Shown: piece by piece, positions 7,454-11,484 of the stretch
Layout of the letters: each line of letters starts with the position of its first letter
Position numbering within the stretch: the stretch's first letter is position 1
Source: Chitinophaga pinensis
GTDB taxonomy: Bacteria > Bacteroidota > Bacteroidia > Flavobacteriales_D > Crocinitomicaceae
Assembly: GCA_945897765.1 (NCBI GenBank)
Contig: CAMDGP010000046.1
Span: 1 to 11,484, forward strand
Direction: 5' to 3'
DNA: 11,484 nt
Translations under genes and position numbers: made by a program
Notes under the pieces: model-generated
What the model was told of the DNA's origin: nothing
What the model saw: only the letters and a program-made list of their open reading frames with translations
Databases searched by the model: none

Positions 7454-8131
7454 ATGAAAATACATAAAAAAGTTAATTTTAAGATTTTTTCAATTTTGAT
7501 GTCAGCAATTTTACTTGGGTTTCTTTTGAAGTCAAGTTCAATTAACATAAAAGACGATATTCAAATTGAGATTTCGTGGTTTACAAATTTGAAAGGGAAT
7601 TTTTCATTTGCTTCAAAATGGTCTTATGCTTCAAACGTGGGATTAAATGATGCGCAACAAATAGCTTGTCTCCAAAATTGTTCTGATCGTGTTCAAAAAA
7701 TGATGGATGAAGAAGGGTTGATAATAAGTGATTCAACGGATGCTTACTACCAAATTGTTGACTCAACAAGAAAATATCATACCCTAGAATCACGAAGTAC
7801 CCTTTATGATTGGAAGCCGTCTAATTTTATCAAGGTAAGAAGATATGGAAATTTTGTCCTTGAAGGAAGTGTTATCCAAGATTCATCCTCAAAATGCAGT
7901 GTTTTCTTCAGAATCAAAGATAGTTATTTAACAGCTTGGGCTTATCACAAACTAGACAAAGGTGAATTCAAAATTTTCCGATTAAATGGTGGTAAATTCT
8001 TCTTGGATACAGAAGCATTTGATAAGGGGATTTTTAAAGCAACTTTTAGTTTTACTTTTGACAATGATATCAACAGCTTAAAACCACTTTTTTGGAGTGG
8101 TAAAATTCATGCTAAGATAGAAGGGGTTTAA
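7454..8131 (+). CDS. Hypothetical exported or membrane-anchored protein, 225 aa
   Basis: I do not recognise this family. Residues 1-6 are basic (MKIHKK) and residues 9-25 form a hydrophobic stretch (FKIFSILMSAILLGFLL), giving a signal peptide or N-terminal anchor. No cysteine follows at a lipobox position, so it is not an obvious lipoprotein. The mature part contains a C-x3-C pair (C72, C76) and C148, which could form disulfides outside the cytoplasm. The second half is rich in alternating hydrophobic residues, suggesting a beta-sandwich. Its C-terminal pattern 'GIFKATFSFTF' (192-202) then 'PLFWSGKIHAKI' (211-222) reads like paired edge strands. A second ATG at 7449 is out of frame, so the ATG at 7454 is kept. 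It lies on the same strand as the 130-aa gene, 154 bp away, so joint transcription is uncertain. gcvH follows after 82 bp with its own -7-like element. Confidence 0.72.
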   Translation: MKIHKKVNFKIFSILMSAILLGFLLKSSSINIKDDIQIEISWFTNLKGNFSFASKWSYASNVGLNDAQQIACLQNCSDRVQKMMDEEGLIISDSTDAYYQIVDSTRKYHTLESRSTLYDWKPSNFIKVRRYGNFVLEGSVIQDSSSKCSVFFRIKDSYLTAWAYHKLDKGEFKIFRLNGGKFFLDTEAFDKGIFKATFSFTFDNDINSLKPLFWSGKIHAKIEGV

Positions 8132-8190
8132 TATTTAGTTTATTTTGACTATTATTTTATTAACACATAAATTTTCAACTACCATTTTAT

Positions 8191-8198
8191 TACATTTG
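8191..8198 (+). promoter_or_regulatory. Candidate -7 promoter element of gcvH
   Basis: TACATTTG is an exact match to TAnnTTTG and lies 15 nt before the gcvH ATG in an A/T-rich gap. No TTTG is seen 17-23 bp upstream, so only the -7 part is supported. Confidence 0.45.
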
Positions 8199-8213
8199 TA
8201 AAAACTATTTAAT

Positions 8214-8591
8214 ATGAATATTCCAGCTGAATTAAAGTACACAAAAGACCACGAGTGGGTTAGAATTGAAGGTGATATCGCAACTGTAGGAATTACAGAA
8301 TTTGCACAAAGTGAATTAGGAGATATCGTATATGTTGAAATTGAAACAGTTGGAGAAACAATTGCACAAGAAGAAATTTTTGGATCTATCGAAGCTGTAA
8401 AAACAGTTTCAGATTTATTTATGCCAATAAGTGGTGAGATGTTAGAATTTAATGAAGAATTAGATGGTAATCCAGAATTAGTAAACTCTGATCCCTATGG
8501 TGCAGGATGGATGGTAAAAGTTAAAATTTCTAATGCAGATGAAATCCAAAATTTATTGGATGCCGAGGCATATACATCGCTCGTTCATTAA
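8214..8591 (+). CDS. gcvH: Glycine cleavage system H protein (lipoyl carrier)
   Basis: GcvH is the small lipoylated shuttle protein of the glycine cleavage system. It carries the aminomethyl group from the P protein (GcvP) to the T protein (GcvT), and its lipoyl arm is re-oxidised by the L protein. At 125 aa it has the normal length. The start [20 protein letters not shown] and the lipoyl-domain core '[12 protein letters not shown]' (57-68) are diagnostic; K63 is the lysine that receives lipoate. '[13 protein letters not shown]' (36-48) and the C-terminal '[12 protein letters not shown]' also fit. No gcvT, gcvP or lipoate enzyme lies nearby, so the partners must be elsewhere, which is common in Bacteroidota. 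A strong terminator follows, making it a single-gene unit. Confidence 0.97.
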   Translation: MNIPAELKYTKDHEWVRIEGDIATVGITEFAQSELGDIVYVEIETVGETIAQEEIFGSIEAVKTVSDLFMPISGEMLEFNEELDGNPELVNSDPYGAGWMVKVKISNADEIQNLLDAEAYTSLVH

Positions 8592-8607
8592 ATCAAGATA
8601 TTTTTTT

Positions 8608-8632
8608 AAACCGCTGAAAGGCGGTTTTTTTT
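8608..8632 (+). terminator. Intrinsic terminator of gcvH
   Basis: The 7-bp stem AAACCGC/GCGGTTT (8608-8614 with 8621-8627) encloses a TGAAAG loop and runs into eight T (8625-8632). It lies 16 bp after the gcvH stop. The minus-strand side has only three T before A-rich sequence, so it is a poorer terminator for the convergent endonuclease gene. Confidence 0.85.
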
Positions 8633-8644
8633 ATGCCTTTAACT

Positions 8645-9466
8645 TTACCATTCCCAGCAATCTAAACAAACTTCTTTTTCAAGTTGAAACTCAAACGTAT
8701 CTTTCAATTGAAAAAAGAAATCTAAACCTGTGATTTGTTCAACAGAGTCAATTGAAACTGCAAAACTTCTTAAATCTTCCTTCGAACCATCATTTGGTAT
8801 AACAAAACCAATTGCTTTTGATTGTGTTTTTTTAAAGTCTAAAATTACTTTGTAATAATGGGTTGGAACACAAACTTCATTCGGACCAATTTTAGTTAAA
8901 TTTGAGTTCAAAATAGGTCCTGTGACAATAAGTATGGAGTCATAAATAATTGCCCAATCACGCATTTTTTCTTCTAGTCTTTTCCAAACACCGCGATTGA
9001 AAGCTGGTAATTGTGGACTCATATTACTAAAATAAAAGGATTCATCCATCGCTTGCTCCGACCATTTCATATCTGCTGCTGGTGCTAAATGCCCTCTATC
9101 AAAACCACTTTTAAGATAATCCGCTTTATTTGCCGAACCAGTTTTAACCTGTGGATCAACAGTAAAATTGTCGCCACGTTCAATTATACCACTTGTTTCT
9201 TGTTTCGTTAAACTATAAGCGACCCAAGCTGCTTGTTCACAGGCTTCATTGTATCCCAAAGTGTAGCCTAAATGCGTAATCATTTGAGAGGAATCATGTA
9301 GCCTTGGCAATTCTAAAAATGAGCCTTTGCTTAAATGGAAAAAGCTCGTATCCTCAGAGTTAATAAAATTATTTTTCAAATAAGAATTTGATTGCTTTCT
9401 GTCTTCAAATTGAAAAGATAAAAAGGCAAAACCAAGAATAATGAATAAAAGTGAATAGTTTTTCAT
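8645..9466 (-). CDS. Secreted DNA/RNA non-specific endonuclease (NucA/NUC1 type, beta-beta-alpha-Me)
   Basis: This 273-aa protein matches the non-specific endonuclease family that includes Serratia nuclease. Such enzymes cut DNA and RNA with a metal ion and a general-base histidine. The DRGH motif is at 123-126 (in 'FDRGHLAPAADM'), with H126 as the predicted base. 'FNRGVWKRLEE' (156-166) supplies the metal-ligand asparagine N157 and glutamate E165 at the same spacing as N119/E127 of the Serratia enzyme. The N-terminus has a short charged start and a hydrophobic core (LLFIILGFAFLSF, about residues 6-18), indicating export to the periplasm or outside. The 'EVCLDCWEW' end has two nearby cysteines. 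Likely roles are nucleic-acid scavenging or extracellular DNA turnover. No inhibitor gene lies next to it, consistent with activity outside the cytoplasm. It converges on gcvH and has its own promoter-like element. Confidence 0.92.
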   Translation of the reverse strand: MKNYSLLFIILGFAFLSFQFEDRKQSNSYLKNNFINSEDTSFFHLSKGSFLELPRLHDSSQMITHLGYTLGYNEACEQAAWVAYSLTKQETSGIIERGDNFTVDPQVKTGSANKADYLKSGFDRGHLAPAADMKWSEQAMDESFYFSNMSPQLPAFNRGVWKRLEEKMRDWAIIYDSILIVTGPILNSNLTKIGPNEVCVPTHYYKVILDFKKTQSKAIGFVIPNDGSKEDLRSFAVSIDSVEQITGLDFFFQLKDTFEFQLEKEVCLDCWEW

Positions 9467-9470
9467 ACTA

Positions 9471-9503
9471 CGAAAATATTGATTTGTACTTTAGGAAAAC
9501 AAA
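9471..9503 (-). promoter_or_regulatory. Candidate promoter of the endonuclease gene
   Basis: On the minus strand, TATTTTCG (9471-9478, one mismatch to TAnnTTTG) follows TTTG (9500-9503) by 21 bp. Only 4 nt separate it from the ATG, so the transcript would be practically leaderless. The -33 part overlaps the gyrB terminator stem. Confidence 0.4.
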
Positions 9504-9536
9504 AATCCCACTTGAAATTTTTCGAGTGGGATTTTT
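9501..9536 (-). terminator. Intrinsic terminator of gyrB
   Basis: The arms 9501-9517 and 9520-9536 can pair over up to 17 bp, with one G·T wobble in an otherwise perfect ATCCCACT/AGTGGGAT-type stem; in practice the innermost 1-2 pairs open to form the loop. On the minus strand it ends in TTTTT. It begins 22 bp after the gyrB stop. Confidence 0.85.
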
Positions 9537-9558
9537 TTATTTTTAGTCGATTTGAAAA

Positions 9559-11484
<1,926 letters not shown>

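Noticed and set aside
7581..7793. 70-codon minus-strand open frame inside the 225-aa gene
   Set aside because: It is antisense to a longer, better supported frame with a signal segment, and has no promoter-like element.
8533..8733. Plus-strand open frame running from the gcvH end into the endonuclease gene
   Set aside because: It crosses the strong gcvH terminator and overlaps two confident genes; not a gene.
8645..9466. Antiphage or toxin nuclease system
   Set aside because: There is no immunity, toxin-delivery or defence partner nearby, and the signal peptide fits an exported scavenging enzyme.

Overview
This window is AT-rich chromosomal DNA from a member of the Bacteroidota, most likely a Flavobacteriales-type marine or freshwater bacterium. 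Three things point there. GyrB is short (about 645 residues) and lacks the long insertion of enterobacterial GyrB. MetK has a 418-residue Bacteroidota-type sequence. Upstream of several genes I find 8-mers matching the Bacteroidota promoter -7 element (TAnnTTTG), and Shine-Dalgarno sequences are almost absent. Genus-level placement is not possible from the sequence alone.

Layout, left to right. Positions 1-1899 hold a minus-strand pair: rlmI (23S rRNA m5C methyltransferase) followed, with a 1-bp stop/start overlap, by a MATE-type efflux pump that runs off the left edge. Positions 1979-3335 hold a self-contained metK unit (S-adenosylmethionine synthetase) with its own promoter-like element and terminator. 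Positions 3370-6898 hold a minus-strand cluster in the order 85-aa helical protein, SLC13/DASS-type anion transporter, long-chain acyl-CoA synthetase, closed by a strong terminator. Positions 6907-8131 hold two plus-strand genes of unknown function, one cytoplasmic-looking (130 aa) and one with an N-terminal signal or anchor segment (225 aa). Next is gcvH (glycine cleavage H protein, plus strand) with a terminator. Positions 8645-9466 encode a secreted DNA/RNA non-specific endonuclease (minus strand). Positions 9559-11484 carry gyrB (minus strand), which lacks only its first few codons beyond the right edge.

How the genes relate. Most are housekeeping: SAM supply (metK), a SAM-dependent rRNA methyltransferase (rlmI), one-carbon metabolism (gcvH), DNA topology (gyrB), and fatty-acid or carboxylate handling (acyl-CoA synthetase plus anion transporter). 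Each unit is separated by an intrinsic terminator or a change of strand, so there is no single large operon. No gap between genes exceeds 300 bases; the longest are 154 bp (7300-7453), 145 bp (1887-2031) and 134 bp (3289-3422). I see no tRNA, rRNA, CRISPR array, insertion sequence or phage gene. I found no convincing new multi-gene system. The least explained part is 6618-8131, with the 85-aa, 130-aa and 225-aa proteins and a very compact divergent promoter region.
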